13,851 nt of DNA from UBA9732 sp963609725 (lineage in GTDB: Bacteria > Spirochaetota > Spirochaetia > Sphaerochaetales > Sphaerochaetaceae). The stretch spans positions 1 to 13,851 of the forward strand of contig CAVDLI010000043.1 of assembly GCA_963609725.1 (NCBI GenBank), given 5' to 3'. Positions 13,751 through 13,851 of the stretch are shown here, one piece after another (positions within the stretch are counted from its first letter, which is position 1; each line of letters begins with the position of its first letter). The notes beneath the pieces were generated by a model. The model was not told the DNA's origin and did not search any database. It worked only from the letters and a program-made list of their open reading frames with translations. A program made the position numbers and the translations under genes.

Positions 13751-13851
13751 GTAGTTCCAATTTTAAGTAAAAGTATGCCGTAAAGCCGGATTGAGCATAA
13801 CAGAATGTGAATGAAAAAACTATATTTTTTTATCTATTTATCAGAGGTTTT
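13751..13851 (-). other. Upstream region of the helicase gene, window edge
   Basis: The last 101 bases are non-coding on both strands as far as visible. They should hold the helicase promoter, but no convincing -35/-10 pair at 16-18 bp spacing was found. No long hairpin or repeat is present. Confidence 0.4.

Overview
The window is an AT-rich bacterial chromosome segment. It most likely comes from a Treponema-like spirochaete, but that is an inference. The pointers are a patatin protein with a signal peptide and a C-terminal beta-rich domain ending in Phe (so a cell with an outer membrane), a TrpR-type regulator, a Cys-rich two-domain RluA enzyme, a tRNA without encoded CCA, and the overall gene set. 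No sequence in the window fixes the genus.

Layout. Bases 1-600 look like accessory DNA: a minus-strand relic resembling the zinc-ribbon N-terminus of a transposase, then an array of five GTAC-centred units at exact 11-bp spacing about 100 bp beyond the 3' end of a minus-strand tRNA-Leu(CAA) at 595-677. This arrangement suggests the scar or end of an integrative element in the tRNA gene. Bases 678-1173 are non-coding and rich in short repeats. They lead into a large plus-strand gene for a secreted patatin-like lipase with a putative beta-barrel (1174-3807). Convergent to it is a minus-strand pair, a MATE transporter and an RluA-family pseudouridine synthase, overlapping by 26 bp. A 17-bp hairpin encoded by the last codons of the RluA gene serves as a probable bidirectional terminator. 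Bases 6533-10432 hold plus-strand genes for QueH (queuosine synthesis, apparently leaderless), a membrane-anchored TPR protein with a repetitive acidic tail, a three-TM cardiolipin synthase and a small TrpR-like regulator. Bases 10466-13750 hold a minus-strand series: DEAD-box RNA helicase, HIT hydrolase, a 10-Cys mini-protein and a sirtuin.

How the genes fit together. Several act on RNA: the RluA enzyme and QueH modify it and the helicase remodels it. Two act on the envelope (patatin-barrel protein, cardiolipin synthase). HIT, the Cys-rich protein and Sir2 form a compact cluster with nucleotide/NAD-related chemistry. Most genes are recognisable housekeeping families. The less ordinary parts are the 11-bp array beside the tRNA, the patatin-barrel protein with its repeat-rich N-terminus and upstream repeats, the leaderless queH start, and the Cys-rich/Sir2 pair. 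I did not find convincing evidence of a wholly new system such as a defence cassette, CRISPR array or retron.
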